A stretch of DNA of 64,000 bases from Mycolicibacterium madagascariense (GCF_010729665.1 NZ_AP022610.1:5456001-5520000); one strand, 5' to 3'; positions 41,324 through 51,247 are shown, counted from the stretch's first letter. The notes: generated by a model not told the origin, from the letters alone. Numbers and translations: made by a program.

Positions 41324-42081
41324 GTCCGCCTCCTTCGTCGGGTGACCAGTGAAAGTGCCAGTAGCAGAACGAATCCGAACAGCAGCGTCGCGAGCGACGC
41401 GGCGACCGAGGTGGGGCCGTCGGACTTGCCGAGCGCGACGATCTCGATCGGCAGCGTGTCGAAGCCGGACAGCGAGGCGATGGTGTACTCGCCGAGGACG
41501 ACCGCCACCGAGATGAACGCCGCCGACAGAATGCCCGACCAGATGTTGGGCACCACGATGCGGAGGATGGTGGCGACCCAGCCCGCGCCGAGCGAACGCG
41601 CGGCCTCCGACAGCGTGCGGAGGTCGATCGCCGAGAGCGCGCCGTCGATCGCCCGGTAGGAGAAGGGCAGCACCACCACGACGTAGACGAACGTCAGCGT
41701 CAGGGCCGATTCGCCGAGCAGATAGTTCACCCACAGGTAGACGTTCTTCAGCCCGACGACCACCACGAGCGCCGGAATGGTCAGGGGCAGCAGGCACAGG
41801 AACTCCACCAGGCCCCTGGCCCACGGCGTCCGCAACCGCACCCAGATCATCGTCGGCACCAGCACGACCAGCATGGCGACGACGGTCAGCACCGCCAGCA
41901 GCAGCGACGTGACGATCGCGCGATACAGCGCCTCGTTGGACAGCAGGTTGCCCCACGCCTGCAGCGTCCTGCCGCCCCCGAGCAGATTGCGGGTGGAGAA
42001 GTCGGCCATCGCGTACAGCGGGAAGAGGAAGAAGATCCCGAATCCGACCCACAGCGCGGCGCGCGCGACGCGGGCCGTCAC
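41320..42081 (-). CDS. ABC importer permease 2
   Basis: A 253-residue permease with six membrane segments. The EAA loop that docks the ATPase is LSEAARSLGAGWVATILRIVVP (about residues 140-161; key residues Glu and Gly). GTG 42081 overlaps the TGA of permease 1 (GTGA), and its own stop overlaps the ATPase start. The three genes are therefore strictly coupled and form one transporter. Confidence 0.9.
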   Translation of the reverse strand: MTARVARAALWVGFGIFFLFPLYAMADFSTRNLLGGGRTLQAWGNLLSNEALYRAIVTSLLLAVLTVVAMLVVLVPTMIWVRLRTPWARGLVEFLCLLPLTIPALVVVVGLKNVYLWVNYLLGESALTLTFVYVVVVLPFSYRAIDGALSAIDLRTLSEAARSLGAGWVATILRIVVPNIWSGILSAAFISVAVVLGEYTIASLSGFDTLPIEIVALGKSDGPTSVAASLATLLFGFVLLLALSLVTRRRRRT

Positions 42082-42965
42082 CGCAGCCACCGCGACGTCC
42101 GCCGCACCAGCAGACCGTAGGCGCCCATCACCAGTGCCACCACGACGATCATCTCGAGCGCGAGCGCGTACGCGAAGCCCGACTGGCCAAGCACCACCTC
42201 GCTGGTGAGCGCAGCCCGGATCAGCAGCGGCAGTATCGGACTGCCCTGACTGACCAACGCCGCGGCGGTCGCGTAGGCGGCAAAGGCGTTGGCGAACAAC
42301 AGCAGTAGCGCCCCGAGGAACGCCGGCGTCAGCAGGGGTACGGCCACCGCGCGCCAGTACTGCCACGTCGACGCCCCGAGGCTGACGGCCGCTTCGCGCC
42401 ACTGTGCACGCAGCCCCTCCAGCGCGGGGAGGAACACGATGACCATCAGCGGGATCTGAAAGTAGGTGTACACCAACACCAATCCGGGCAGGTCGTACAA
42501 CCACCCCGAGCCCGCCAGGTTCCAGCCGAGGTGCTGCTGCACCCACAGCGTGAGGACGCCGTTGAGCCCCAGCGTGGCCAGGAACGCGAAAGCCAGTGCC
42601 ACGCCGCCGAATTGGGCGAGCACGCTGCACAGCGACAGCACCAAGCGCCGGATCGTCGACGACGCCGGGCGCGTGACGATCAGCCAGGCGAGCAGGGCCC
42701 CGAAGACGGCGCCGAGCAGAGCGGTGCTGCCGGAGAGGAACACGCTGCGGCCCAGCGCGGTGAGCGCGGTGTCGGAGAACAGCGCGGCGATGCGGCTCGT
42801 CGAGAACCGGCCGTCGGCCGTCACCGCGCTGACGACGACGGTCACCGTCGGGACGATGAGGAAGATCCCCACGATCGCGAAGAACGGCAGCAGGGGAAGC
42901 GCATCGGCGACGCGGCCGCGGACCACTGCAGCCGCCGACCGTGCCTTCGTGGGTGGCGAAGTCAT
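42078..42965 (-). CDS. ABC importer permease 1
   Basis: A 295-residue permease with six membrane segments and the EAA loop REAAVSLGASTWQYWRAV (about residues 190-207). First gene of the importer operon. The ATG at 42965 lies 143 bp from the divergent proline-rich gene, and the promoter must be in that gap. No solute-binding protein gene precedes it, so the binding protein is probably encoded elsewhere. Confidence 0.9.
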   Translation of the reverse strand: MTSPPTKARSAAAVVRGRVADALPLLPFFAIVGIFLIVPTVTVVVSAVTADGRFSTSRIAALFSDTALTALGRSVFLSGSTALLGAVFGALLAWLIVTRPASSTIRRLVLSLCSVLAQFGGVALAFAFLATLGLNGVLTLWVQQHLGWNLAGSGWLYDLPGLVLVYTYFQIPLMVIVFLPALEGLRAQWREAAVSLGASTWQYWRAVAVPLLTPAFLGALLLLFANAFAAYATAAALVSQGSPILPLLIRAALTSEVVLGQSGFAYALALEMIVVVALVMGAYGLLVRRTSRWLR

Positions 42966-43108
42966 GGGCGATCCTTCTGCGGGAGTCGGTTGGCTCCGAA
43001 CCCTACCGGTGGGGCACGCGGCGAGCGGGCATCGACGCCTGCCCGACGCGCCGAACGGATTTGCCAGGTGGTCACACGACAGTGCTGGTCGCCGCCTAGC
43101 ATCATGGG

Positions 43109-43726
43109 GTGGCTGACGAAGAGGCCTCGGGGGAAGCGACGCTGGACCATCCTGTCGACGGCACCGTCGACACGGATGACCTCGGCGTTCGCCCAGCCGA
43201 GCACGGCGTCGACGCCACGCGGACCGACGCCGAATTCGACTACCTGCTCGACGAGGATTTCAGCGACCCCGGGTGGAGCCCGCCTCCGCCCGACGACGCC
43301 GGGCCCACCTTCGACGCGTTCAATGCGAGCACGTGGAACTTCCGGCCCGTGCAGGCGCCCTGGTACCGCACCGGCCACAACCGCGCAGTGTTGGCCGCAG
43401 TGTCGATGGCGACGGTCGCGCTCGTCGTGTCCGTCGTGTTGCTGGCGTTCCGCGGCTCCGGCGCCGGCAGCGCGCCGGGACCGATCCCCGATGCCTCGAC
43501 CGCACCCACCACCGCGACGGCGCCCGTCGTGACGTCGGCCGAAGCTCCTCCGCCGCCACCCGTCGCGCCTCCGCCACCACCACCGCCGCCCACGGTCTCC
43601 GAGGTGGTGACCAGGGCGCCGGTCGTCGAGCGCTCCACGCCACCGACCACCCGCAAACCCGAGATCAACGTGACCAGGGCGCCGCTGAGCGTGCACCCGA
43701 ACATGCCGGGCCTCAAGCGGCCGTGA
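43109..43726 (+). CDS. proline-rich single-span membrane protein
   Basis: A 205-residue protein. The acidic cytosolic N-terminal region (1-92) ends in [15 protein letters not shown]; one membrane span follows (about residues 95-115), then an outer Pro/Thr/Ala-rich tail with two runs of 5 and 8 prolines around VAP. No enzyme domain is seen. The shape resembles mycobacterial proline-rich membrane proteins that reach into the cell wall. GTG 43109. Its TGA overlaps the GTG of the PPOX gene. Confidence 0.78.
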   Translation: MADEEASGEATLDHPVDGTVDTDDLGVRPAEHGVDATRTDAEFDYLLDEDFSDPGWSPPPPDDAGPTFDAFNASTWNFRPVQAPWYRTGHNRAVLAAVSMATVALVVSVVLLAFRGSGAGSAPGPIPDASTAPTTATAPVVTSAEAPPPPPVAPPPPPPPPTVSEVVTRAPVVERSTPPTTRKPEINVTRAPLSVHPNMPGLKRP

Positions 43727-44139
43727 CGTTCGACGCCGTTCAGCGATTCGCGACGGCGCCCACCGCCGTGCTCTGCACCGTCGGGGCGGATGGAGCGCCG
43801 CACGCCGTGCCCGTGGTGTTCACCGTCCGGACCGTCGACGGGCAGGCGACCGTCTACACCGCCGTCGACGCCAAGCCCAAGACCACCCAGCGGTTGAGGC
43901 GCTTGGCGAACATCGCCGCCCACCCACGGGTGAGCCTGCTCGTCGACCACTACGACGCCGACTGGACCCAGCTGTGGTGGGTGCGTGCCGACGGACTCGC
44001 GACGGTGCACCACGGCGGCGAGCACATGGCGACCGGCTACGCCGCCCTGCGACGGAAGTATCCGCAGTACGAACGCGTCGCACTCGACGGCGCGGTGATC
44101 GCCGTGGCGGTCACGCGATGGTCGTCGTGGCACGCCTGA
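43723..44139 (+). CDS. PPOX-class F420-dependent protein (TIGR03668-like)
   Basis: A 138-residue split-barrel protein. Typical segments are [19 protein letters not shown] (about residues 15-33), [18 protein letters not shown] (about 48-65) and [14 protein letters not shown], the pattern of TIGR03668 F420-binding proteins. GTG 43723 overlaps the previous stop (GTGA). The stop is the last base before the first copy of the hairpin repeat (44140). Confidence 0.85.
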   Translation: MTFDAVQRFATAPTAVLCTVGADGAPHAVPVVFTVRTVDGQATVYTAVDAKPKTTQRLRRLANIAAHPRVSLLVDHYDADWTQLWWVRADGLATVHHGGEHMATGYAALRRKYPQYERVALDGAVIAVAVTRWSSWHA

Positions 44140-44217
44140 CACGCTCGACTCTGCGCTGAGGGCGACCTTTCGCGTTGGCTACTCGCACTCGTGCGCCAAG
44201 GACGCAGAGTCGACGCT
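44140..44217. repeat. hairpin repeat, left copy
   Basis: A 78-bp element beginning directly after the PPOX stop. Its first 25 bases are identical to 45131-45155 (start CACGCTCGACTCTGCG, then CTGAGGGCG). TACTCGCAC at 44180-44188 and CGCAGAGTCGA at 44203 lie at exactly the same offsets (40 and 63) as in the right copy. CGACTCTGCG (44146) pairs with CGCAGAGTCG (44203-44212), so it folds as a long hairpin and probably works as a terminator for the PPOX gene. Confidence 0.85.
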
Positions 44218-44292
44218 GGCTTCATCCACAGCCTCGACGAAATCGCCTCCATCGCCGGCCAATTCGTCGGGCGTCGTCGGCAGTCTGCCGAC

Positions 44293-45150
44293 ATGGAGAG
44301 TCAGCACCCGTTCATCGGATCGGAGGCCGTGGCGTCCGGTGCCATGACCCGTCACGAACTCCGGCGGTACTACCGTGCGATCGCCCCCAACGTCTACCTC
44401 GACAAGCGCGCGGACCCGTCACTGTCCCAGCGGACGCACGCGGCATGGCTGTGGTCCGGCCGCGAAGCGGTGGTCGCTGGGTTGGCGGCGGCCACGCTGC
44501 ACGGCGCGAAGTGGATCGACGACGACGTGCCCGTCGAGTTGATCTGGCACAATGCCCGCGCGCCCCGTGGCGTAACGACCCGCGCAGACCTGCTGCTGGA
44601 GAACGAGTCGACGTCGATCGCCGGTCTCACCGTCACGACGCCGGAACGGACGGCCTTCGATCTCGGCAGACGAGGATCGCTGGGCTGCGCCGTGGCCCGC
44701 CTCGATGCGCTCGCCGCGGCGACGAATGGGCTCGCCGAAGCCGCCGTCCTCGAGTTGGCGGACGCGCACCCGAGAGCCCGCGGACTGCCTCAGCTGCGCA
44801 CGGCAGTCCACTTGATGGACGCCGGGGCTGCCTCGCCGCGGGAAACGGCCCTGCGACTGTTGCTGATCGGCGCCGGGCACCCCAGGCCGCATACCCAGAT
44901 ACCGGTGCTGAGCCCCGACCGCCAACGGCGCTACTACCTCGACATGGGTTGGGAAGACGTCAAGATCGCCGTCGAGTACGACGGCGATCACCACCGGTCC
45001 GATCCGGTGCAGTTCGCGCACGATCTCGTGCGGTCGGCAGACGTCGAGGAACGCGGCTGGCGACTCATCAGGGTGGCCAAGCGCTCTCGGCCCGACGACG
45101 TGCTCGCGCGGGTGCAGCGGGCGTGGCTCGCACGCTCGACTCTGCGCTGA
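44293..45150 (+). CDS. AbiEi-like/DUF559 (Vsr-type endonuclease fold) protein
   Basis: A 285-residue protein with two parts. Residues about 15-110 look like the winged-helix region of AbiEi-type antitoxins (GAMTRHELRRYY, AIAPNVYLDK, VVAGLAAATLHGA). Residues about 215-280 look like a DUF559/Vsr-type restriction-endonuclease fold, with AVEYDGDHHRSD carrying Glu/Asp metal residues and GWRLIRV. Such two-part proteins are frequent in mycobacteria and remain unexplained. ATG 44293 is preferred; the frame is open back into the left repeat. The last codons (ARSTLR, stop) are written by the left arm of the right-hand repeat. Confidence 0.75.
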   Translation: MESQHPFIGSEAVASGAMTRHELRRYYRAIAPNVYLDKRADPSLSQRTHAAWLWSGREAVVAGLAAATLHGAKWIDDDVPVELIWHNARAPRGVTTRADLLLENESTSIAGLTVTTPERTAFDLGRRGSLGCAVARLDALAAATNGLAEAAVLELADAHPRARGLPQLRTAVHLMDAGAASPRETALRLLLIGAGHPRPHTQIPVLSPDRQRRYYLDMGWEDVKIAVEYDGDHHRSDPVQFAHDLVRSADVEERGWRLIRVAKRSRPDDVLARVQRAWLARSTLR

Positions 45151-45208
45151 GGGCGGTCGTGGACGAGATTTACTCGCACATTCCCGCCGCCAGCGCAGAG
45201 TCGAGGCG
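45131..45208. repeat. hairpin repeat, right copy
   Basis: The second copy of the element at 44140-44217, in the same orientation. Identical blocks are the first 25 bases, TACTCGCAC (45171-45179) and CGCAGAGTCGA (45194-45204); the rest has diverged. It supplies the stop codon of the AbiEi/DUF559 gene and ends 8 bases before the car stop on the other strand, so it is placed as a two-way terminator. Confidence 0.85.
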
Positions 45209-45216
45209 CTCGAGAC

Positions 45217-48200
45217 CTACAGCAGACCCAGCAGCTCCAGATCGGTCGCGTACTTCACGACGACCGGCGCGGACACGTGCGGAATGTCCTTGTCGGGCCC
45301 GATCTTCGCTTCCTGCACCGCGGCCTGGAAGCGTTCGGTCGGGGCGATCGACCCGTTCAGCGGATGCTCCGGCTTCTGGTAGTTGTGCAGCAGCGGCAGC
45401 AGCGAGGCGTTGCGCTGCTTCTCCGGCAGCGCCCGCAGCGAGGTCTCGAAGCGGGCCAGCCAGTCGCCGTAGCCGTCGACGCGCTTGATGGCGTAGCCAG
45501 CGTCGACCAGCCAGTCCACGAACTGGTCCATGCCGATGCCGTCGTCGTGGGGGTTCATGACGTGGTAGGTCTGGAATCCCTCGCGCACGCCGACGCCCAG
45601 CGTCGAGATGGCCTCGGCGATGAACTCGACGGGAAGGCCGTCGTAGTGTGCGCGCTGCCGGTTGCCGTCGGCGTCGAGCTCGTAGAACGACTGCGGCGCA
45701 ATGCCGGTCGCGACGAGGCTCAGCATCATGCGGGTGAACATGTCGGGCAGGTTGAGCTGTCCGGCGTAGGTGGTGTCGGCCAGGATCATGTCGCAGCGGA
45801 ACACCGACACGGGCAGGCCGTAGTGCTCGTTGGCCTCGCGCAGCAGCACCTCGCCGCCCCACTTGCTGTTGCCGTACCCGTTGGCGTAGCTGTCGTCGAT
45901 CTTCCGCGTCGCGCTGACGACGCGGACGTCGGCGTCCTCGGTGTTGGCGGCGGGGTCGATGCCCGCGCCGACGGCCATCGTCGACACGTAGACGAAGGGC
46001 TTGATCTTCGTCGTCAGCGCGATGCGGATGAGCTCGGCGGTGCCGAGCACGTTCGGCGCGAAGAGCTGGCTGTACGGCAGCACGTGGTTGACCAGCGCGG
46101 CCGGGTCGACGATGAGGTCGACGGTGTCGGCGAGCCGCTGCCACGTGTCGTCGTCGAGCCCGAGGTTGGCCTCGCCCTTGTCGCCGGCGAACACCTCGAG
46201 GTGCTCGGCGGCCAGCGAACGATAGTGCTCCAACAGCTTTGGGTCACCGCTGTCGAACGTGGCGTCCAGCCGAGCGCGGGCCGCAGCGTCGTCCTTGGCG
46301 CGGACCAGGCAGATGAGCTTGCCGTCCACCAGGTCCATCCGCTCGAGCCACTCCAGCGCGAGGTAGCGGCCGAGGAAGCCGGTGGCACCGGTCAGCAACA
46401 CGGTCCTGGTCTCCGCCGCGGGTCCCGGCAGCGACGCCGTCGCGGCCAGGGTGTCGGCGTCGATGAACTTGTCGAGCGTCAGATCGGCGGCATTGACCTC
46501 GGTCGCATCGCGGCCGTGCACGGCGTCATAGGTGGGACGCTTGCTGCCGCCCGCCCGCTGAGCCTCCACGTACGCCGCGATGGACGCCAGGTCACTCGCC
46601 GGGCTGACGATCACGCCGACGGGCACGTCGACGCCGAAGATCTCGTGCAGCAGATTGGCGAACGTCAACGCCGACAACGAGTCTCCACCGAGATCGGTGA
46701 ACTGCGCGTCGGGTTGCACGTCGGAGGCGGCCGCGCCGAGGAGCGCGCTCGCGGCCCGGCTGACGGTCTGCAGCACCGGCTGGTCAGCACCGTTCTGGCG
46801 CAGCGCGCGCAGTTCGCCGGCCTGGCCGTCGCTGAGGTCGACGTAGAGCTGCTCGAGTTCCGCGCCGTAGCGCTCCTTGAGCCGCGGCCACGCGAGCTTG
46901 CGGATGCCGGTCAGCAGACCGTTCTCCAGGGTGAAGGGCTCCGTCTCGACGATGAAGTCGCGCGGCACCTCGAAGGACTGCAGGCCGGCGGCGCGGGCCG
47001 CGTCCTTCAGCGAGGCGCTCAGCGCCGACTTGAGTTCGCTTGCGTCGTAACGAGATTGGGCCTCATCGCTCGGCACCACGACGGCCAGCAGGTAGGGCCG
47101 GGCGCTGTTGCCGTAGATGTAGATCTGACGCACCAGCGGACTGTCGGTGAACGCCGCCTCGAGCTTGGAGACGGTGACGAACTCACCCTGCGACAGCTTG
47201 AGGACGTTGTTGCGCCGGTCGATGTACTTGACCTGGTCGGGGCCCAGCTCGGCGACCACGTCGCCGGTGCGGTAGTAGCCGTCGGCGTCGAACACCTCGG
47301 CGGTCACCTCGGGTCGCCTGTAGTAGCCGGGGAACATTTGCTCGGACTTGACCAGCAGTTCGCCGCGGGGGTGCGGCCGGTCGGTGGCGAAGTAGCCCAG
47401 CTCGGGGACGTCGACCAGCTTGTAGTCGATCACCGGTGGGCGACGGATCTGACCGTCGACGAAGACGGCACCGGCCTCGGTCGACCCGTAGCCCTCGAGC
47501 AGATGCATGTCGAGGAACTTCTCGACCCACGCCTTGAGCTCGGGTGAGATGGGCGCGGACCCGGTGATGGCGCTGACGTAGCGGTGCCCGAGCAGCCGTT
47601 CCCGGACGCTGGCCATCACCTCGTCCTCGGTGCCGTCGGAGCGGTCGGCCTCGCTCACGTACTCCTGGTAGAGCATGTCCCAGATGCGGGGCACGAAGTT
47701 CATCTGCGTGGGGCGGACCAGCGCGAGGTCCTCGAGGAACGTCGAGAGGTCACTGCGGGCGGCGAAGTGGACCGTGCCACCGCTGGCGAGCGTGCCGTAC
47801 AGCACGCCGCGCCCCATGACGTGGCTCATCGGCAGGAACGCCAGCGTGATCGCGGGGACCATGCCCTGGCTCTCGTCCCAGTGCGCGTTGGCCGCCGCGC
47901 GCCACATGTTGGCGACCTTGCTCTCGGGGTATATCGCACCCTTGGGGGCGCCGGTGCTGCCGGAGGTGTAGACGAGCAGGGCCAGCGGGTCCTCCCCCTC
48001 GCCGACGACGGATTCCGGCGCAGGCAGCGAGCTGCCGCGGGCCAGCACGTCGGCCATCGTCTCGACGACGACGCCGGAGTCCCGAAGACGCGCCGCGGCG
48101 GCCTCGAGGGCGTCGCGGTGGTCGTCGACCTGGGGCAGGAAGTCGAACACCACCAGGCGGGCGGGGGCGTGCTCGCCGCTGACGATCATCTCGACCGCGT

Positions 48201-48708
48201 CGTCGACGTAGTCGATGCTCGACGCGACGAGGGACGGTTCGGTCTCCGCGACGATCGGCTGCAGCTGCGACTGGGGCGCACTGGTCTGCAGCGGCACCGA
48301 CACGGCGCCGAGCTGCGAGCAGGCGATGTCGACGACGGTGTAGTCGACGCTGGTGAACCCGAGGATGGCCACGCGGTCACCGGGGCGCACGGGGTCGTCG
48401 CGCAGCGCGGCGGCGAACTGCTGCACGCGCGTCCACAGCTGTCCGTAGCTGACGGTGTCGAACCGGGGTTGCAACGCCGCGACGGTGCGACCGTCGGCCG
48501 AGACGAACTCGACGGCCCGCTGTCCGACGGCGGGCCGGTCGGCGTAGCCCTCCATGACGGTGCGCACGACGTCGGGCAGCCTCAGGTCGGGGTTCCCGGC
48601 CGCTTCGCTGACGGCGGTGTCGGGTTTGGCGGCGGCGAATTGTTCGTCGTCGGAGTACAGGTCGGCGATGCGGCGCTCGAGGCGCGCTTCGCGAGTATCA
48701 GTCGACAT
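45217..48708 (-). CDS. car: carboxylic acid reductase
   Basis: A 1163-residue enzyme reducing carboxylic acids to aldehydes with ATP and NADPH. The adenylation domain has [11 protein letters not shown] (about residues 250-260) and EGYGSTEAG; the carrier domain has LGGDSLS with Ser677 for the phosphopantetheine arm; the C-terminal reductase has the Rossmann motif [11 protein letters not shown] and YGNSKWGGE (Tyr/Lys pair). Length and motifs match mycobacterial Car/FadD9. It needs a phosphopantetheinyl transferase from elsewhere. ATG 48708; divergent from the methyltransferase, with a palindrome in the shared promoter region. Confidence 0.97.
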   Translation of the reverse strand: MSTDTREARLERRIADLYSDDEQFAAAKPDTAVSEAAGNPDLRLPDVVRTVMEGYADRPAVGQRAVEFVSADGRTVAALQPRFDTVSYGQLWTRVQQFAAALRDDPVRPGDRVAILGFTSVDYTVVDIACSQLGAVSVPLQTSAPQSQLQPIVAETEPSLVASSIDYVDDAVEMIVSGEHAPARLVVFDFLPQVDDHRDALEAAAARLRDSGVVVETMADVLARGSSLPAPESVVGEGEDPLALLVYTSGSTGAPKGAIYPESKVANMWRAAANAHWDESQGMVPAITLAFLPMSHVMGRGVLYGTLASGGTVHFAARSDLSTFLEDLALVRPTQMNFVPRIWDMLYQEYVSEADRSDGTEDEVMASVRERLLGHRYVSAITGSAPISPELKAWVEKFLDMHLLEGYGSTEAGAVFVDGQIRRPPVIDYKLVDVPELGYFATDRPHPRGELLVKSEQMFPGYYRRPEVTAEVFDADGYYRTGDVVAELGPDQVKYIDRRNNVLKLSQGEFVTVSKLEAAFTDSPLVRQIYIYGNSARPYLLAVVVPSDEAQSRYDASELKSALSASLKDAARAAGLQSFEVPRDFIVETEPFTLENGLLTGIRKLAWPRLKERYGAELEQLYVDLSDGQAGELRALRQNGADQPVLQTVSRAASALLGAAASDVQPDAQFTDLGGDSLSALTFANLLHEIFGVDVPVGVIVSPASDLASIAAYVEAQRAGGSKRPTYDAVHGRDATEVNAADLTLDKFIDADTLAATASLPGPAAETRTVLLTGATGFLGRYLALEWLERMDLVDGKLICLVRAKDDAAARARLDATFDSGDPKLLEHYRSLAAEHLEVFAGDKGEANLGLDDDTWQRLADTVDLIVDPAALVNHVLPYSQLFAPNVLGTAELIRIALTTKIKPFVYVSTMAVGAGIDPAANTEDADVRVVSATRKIDDSYANGYGNSKWGGEVLLREANEHYGLPVSVFRCDMILADTTYAGQLNLPDMFTRMMLSLVATGIAPQSFYELDADGNRQRAHYDGLPVEFIAEAISTLGVGVREGFQTYHVMNPHDDGIGMDQFVDWLVDAGYAIKRVDGYGDWLARFETSLRALPEKQRNASLLPLLHNYQKPEHPLNGSIAPTERFQAAVQEAKIGPDKDIPHVSAPVVVKYATDLELLGLL

Positions 48709-48793
48709 GATTCATCCCTACGTACATGACTTCTGGAGCTGTTGGCCGGGGCCTCGTTGCCCCTCTACCCTCCCGCAACGTTAGCAAAACTAA

Positions 48794-48809
48794 AGATATG
48801 CCCATATCT
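48794..48809. promoter_or_regulatory. AGATATG-CC-CATATCT palindrome between car and the methyltransferase
   Basis: A perfect 7-bp inverted repeat with a 2-base spacer, 86 bases before the car start and 86 bases before the methyltransferase start, in an AT-richer patch of the 186-bp divergent region. It looks like an operator for a dimeric regulator able to act on both genes. No regulator gene is adjacent. Confidence 0.6.
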
Positions 48810-48894
48810 CTGACCTGGTAATTCACTGTGAGGGAGGCCACGCCTGGCCCGTTTGTTATGGTGGCTAAATAATCCCGACCGAGAGGATCCGACG

Positions 48895-49821
48895 ATGACA
48901 CGGACCGATGACGACACCTGGGACCTGGCTACCAGCGTCGGGACGACGGCGACGATGGTCGCGGCGGCCCGAGCGATCGCCACGAATGACGGCGCGATCG
49001 ACGACCCGTTCGCCGAACCCTTGGTGCGCGCGGTCGGTGTGGACTTCCTCACTCGGTGGGCGACCGGCGAGCTGACCGCGTCCGACGTCGACGACGAGGG
49101 CACCCCGTGGGGCCTCTCGCAGATGCCCGCCGCAATGGCCGCCCGCACGCGCTACTTCGACCAGTTCTTCTCCGACGCCGCCGCGGCCGGCATCAGGCAA
49201 GCCGTGATCCTGGCCTCCGGCCTCGACGCCCGCGCCTACCGCCTCGACTGGCCCCCGGGCATGACGGTCTACGAGATCGACCAGCCCGAGGTCATCGAAT
49301 TCAAGACGACGACGCTGGCCGGCCTCGGCGCCCAGCCCAAGGCCGAGCTGCGCACGGTCGCGATCGACCTGCGCGAGGACTGGCCGACGGCGCTCGTCGC
49401 GGCGGGCTTCGACCCCGCGCAACCCTCGGCGTGGATCGCCGAGGGGTTGTACGGCTACCTCCCGCCGGAGGCCCAGGACCGGTTGCTCGACGCCGTGACC
49501 GCGCTCGGCGCGTCCGGCACCCGCCTCGGCAGCGAAGCCGTGCCGAACACCTCGGACATGGATCCCGAGGAATCGCGCCAGCGCATGCGCGAGGCGACCG
49601 CCAAGTGGCGCGAGCACGGCTTCGACCTGGACTTCACCGAGCTCGGCTACGAGGGCGAACGCCACGACGTCGGCGAGTACCTCGGCGCGCGCGGCTGGAC
49701 GTCGGTCGCGACGCCGATGGCCGATCTGTTGGCCAGCAACGGGTTCGACCCCATCCCGGAGACCGATGACGCCCGGCAGACGATGAACGGCGTCACCTAC
49801 TTCACGTCGACCCTGGGCTGA
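48895..49821 (+). CDS. TIGR00027-family SAM-dependent methyltransferase
   Basis: A 308-residue member of the large mycobacterial family of putative O-methyltransferases (leucine carboxyl methyltransferase-like). The opening [20 protein letters not shown], the region [11 protein letters not shown] (about residues 43-53), SAM-binding [12 protein letters not shown] (about 107-118) and [11 protein letters not shown] (about 183) are its hallmarks. ATG 48895 has GAGAGGA 7 bases upstream. The substrate is unknown; family members act on mycobacterial lipids or small acids. It is followed by a stem-loop at 49831. Confidence 0.9.
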   Translation: MTRTDDDTWDLATSVGTTATMVAAARAIATNDGAIDDPFAEPLVRAVGVDFLTRWATGELTASDVDDEGTPWGLSQMPAAMAARTRYFDQFFSDAAAAGIRQAVILASGLDARAYRLDWPPGMTVYEIDQPEVIEFKTTTLAGLGAQPKAELRTVAIDLREDWPTALVAAGFDPAQPSAWIAEGLYGYLPPEAQDRLLDAVTALGASGTRLGSEAVPNTSDMDPEESRQRMREATAKWREHGFDLDFTELGYEGERHDVGEYLGARGWTSVATPMADLLASNGFDPIPETDDARQTMNGVTYFTSTLG

Positions 49822-49830
49822 CGCGGCCCG

Positions 49831-49953
49831 GCAGTGAGCATGCCGTTGTGGGCGCTCACTGCGTGTTCGACACCAGGGTCGTGGATCGAGCGCTCGGGCC
49901 CGAACGCACAGCCGTGGTGTGCGACGCGCTCGTAGTCGCGTGTGGGCATGCTC
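49831..49953. terminator. nested stem-loops after the methyltransferase gene
   Basis: GCAGTGAGC (49831-49839) and GCTCACTGC (49854-49862) form a perfect 9-bp stem 9 bases after the methyltransferase stop. A larger pair, GAGCATGCC (49836-49844) and GGCATGCTC (49945-49953), encloses further palindromes (GAGCGCTC, GGGCCC). The outer arm ends 11 bases before the convergent transporter stop, so it can terminate both genes. The two pairings overlap and cannot form together. Confidence 0.6.
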
Positions 49954-49964
49954 TTGGGGAGAGG

Positions 49965-50897
49965 TCAGACCGGCGAGCGCGCGGCTTCCATCTCCAGTTC
50001 GGCGTGGTAGGCGCCCTCGCCGCGGCCGAGGGAGAACGCCGCGGCCGTCATCGCGGCCACCGCGAGGACCAGCGCGATCAGCTCGGCGCCGCTGACGTCG
50101 AGTGCCTCGCCAAGCAGGACGGCGCCGAGGATCACGGCGACGACGGGTTCGAGCACGAGCATCGTGGGCACCGACGTCTGCAGCGCGCCGGCGTGGAACG
50201 CGGACTGCTGCAGCAGCGTGGCGACGACGCCCAGGACGATCAGCGCGTAGGGCGCCGGGGTGGCCAGCAAGCCGAGCGCACCGCGCTGGTTCAGCAGGTG
50301 CATGACGACCTTGGTCACCACGGCGACCACGCCGAACAACACGCCGACGCCGACGGCGAAGAGCACGGCCCGCGGTGAGCCGCTCAGCCGTCGGGCGATC
50401 ACGACGAACGCGACGATCGCCACCCCGCAGCCGGCCATGACGAGCACCGACACCGTCGTCGAGGCGGGGCGGTCGGGCGGACCGGGACGCGCCAGCAGGA
50501 CGAACAGCGCCAACGCGAGGGTGAGCAGACCGGCCCACAACCATTCCCGACGGGTGACGCGGCGGCCGGAGAGCTTCGCGCTCAGCGGCAGCGCGAACAG
50601 CAGCGCCGACACCAGCAGCGGTTGCACCAGGATGAGCGATCCCTTGACCAGGGCGAGCGCCTGAAAGACGTAGCCGGCGACGGCCGCGCCGGTCCCAGCC
50701 CACCAAATCCGCCGCCGCAGCAGCGTGACGAACATGCGCGTGCTGACGCTCTGATCCGACGGCACGTCCATGGTGGCGCGCTGCCGGACGACGATGCCGA
50801 CGGCCATGCACACGGCCGAACAGAGCGCGAACAGGACCGTCAGTCCGTGGCCCAACACCGTCCCGTGCACCCTTCGTCGGTCTGGGAACCCCCTCAC
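49965..50897 (-). CDS. DMT-superfamily (EamA-like) transporter
   Basis: A 310-residue membrane protein with about nine to ten spans and the internal repeat of drug/metabolite transporters; the second half has MLVLEPVVAVILGAVLLGEAL, the typical EamA C-terminal repeat signature (about residues 248-268). Substrate unknown. GTG 50897 is the longest start; GTG 50858 (MLGHGLTVLF) gives a more usual N-terminus directly before the first span and may be the real one. Confidence 0.82.
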   Translation of the reverse strand: MRGFPDRRRVHGTVLGHGLTVLFALCSAVCMAVGIVVRQRATMDVPSDQSVSTRMFVTLLRRRIWWAGTGAAVAGYVFQALALVKGSLILVQPLLVSALLFALPLSAKLSGRRVTRREWLWAGLLTLALALFVLLARPGPPDRPASTTVSVLVMAGCGVAIVAFVVIARRLSGSPRAVLFAVGVGVLFGVVAVVTKVVMHLLNQRGALGLLATPAPYALIVLGVVATLLQQSAFHAGALQTSVPTMLVLEPVVAVILGAVLLGEALDVSGAELIALVLAVAAMTAAAFSLGRGEGAYHAELEMEAARSPV

Positions 50898-50918
50898 CCC
50901 TACACCGTAGAGGTGTCG

Positions 50919-51188
50919 CTAGCGCGCTTCGACCCCAGCGGGCCGCTCGTCGTGCACGCGCGACGGCGGGTCGATGCGATCGCCCACCCTGGCGACCACG
51001 GTGTCGACCCGGTCGACGGCGGCGTCGCACAGGTGGCGCACCCGCTCCCCCGCGGTGTCCACGTCGTCGGCCGCGCTCAAGAGGTAGGAGCGGACGTTGA
51101 TCCGGAAGCGATCGGCGGCGTCTCTGACGCGACGGCGCAGCCGCTCGTCGACCTCGAGGGTGAGGTAGGGCAGTACTCGAATGGCCAT
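50919..51188 (-). CDS. small conserved hypothetical protein, 89 aa
   Basis: An 89-residue protein starting ATG 51188 (MAIRVLPYLTLEVDE), with GAGGAG 9-10 bases upstream. It is rich in Arg, Asp and Val, with long amphipathic helices (RLRRRVRDAADRFRIN and ERVRHLCDAAVDRVDTVVA). No domain is recognised. It sits between the P450 (59 bp upstream) and the DMT transporter (21 bp downstream), all on one strand, so the three could be one transcript. Confidence 0.6.
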   Translation of the reverse strand: MAIRVLPYLTLEVDERLRRRVRDAADRFRINVRSYLLSAADDVDTAGERVRHLCDAAVDRVDTVVARVGDRIDPPSRVHDERPAGVEAR

Positions 51189-51247
51189 CCTGTGATGCTC
51201 CTCGCGTCCGCGGACGTCGCCCGTCGGCACCAGGTTAGCGAACGCGG

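Noticed and set aside
44140..45208. Insertion sequence with terminal repeats
   Set aside because: The flanking repeats are direct, not inverted, there is no transposase, and no target-site duplication was found. The cassette idea is kept only as a hypothesis.
45277..47547. A 756-codon open frame on the plus strand within car
   Set aside because: It is antisense to Car, which has complete adenylation, carrier and reductase motifs on the other strand.
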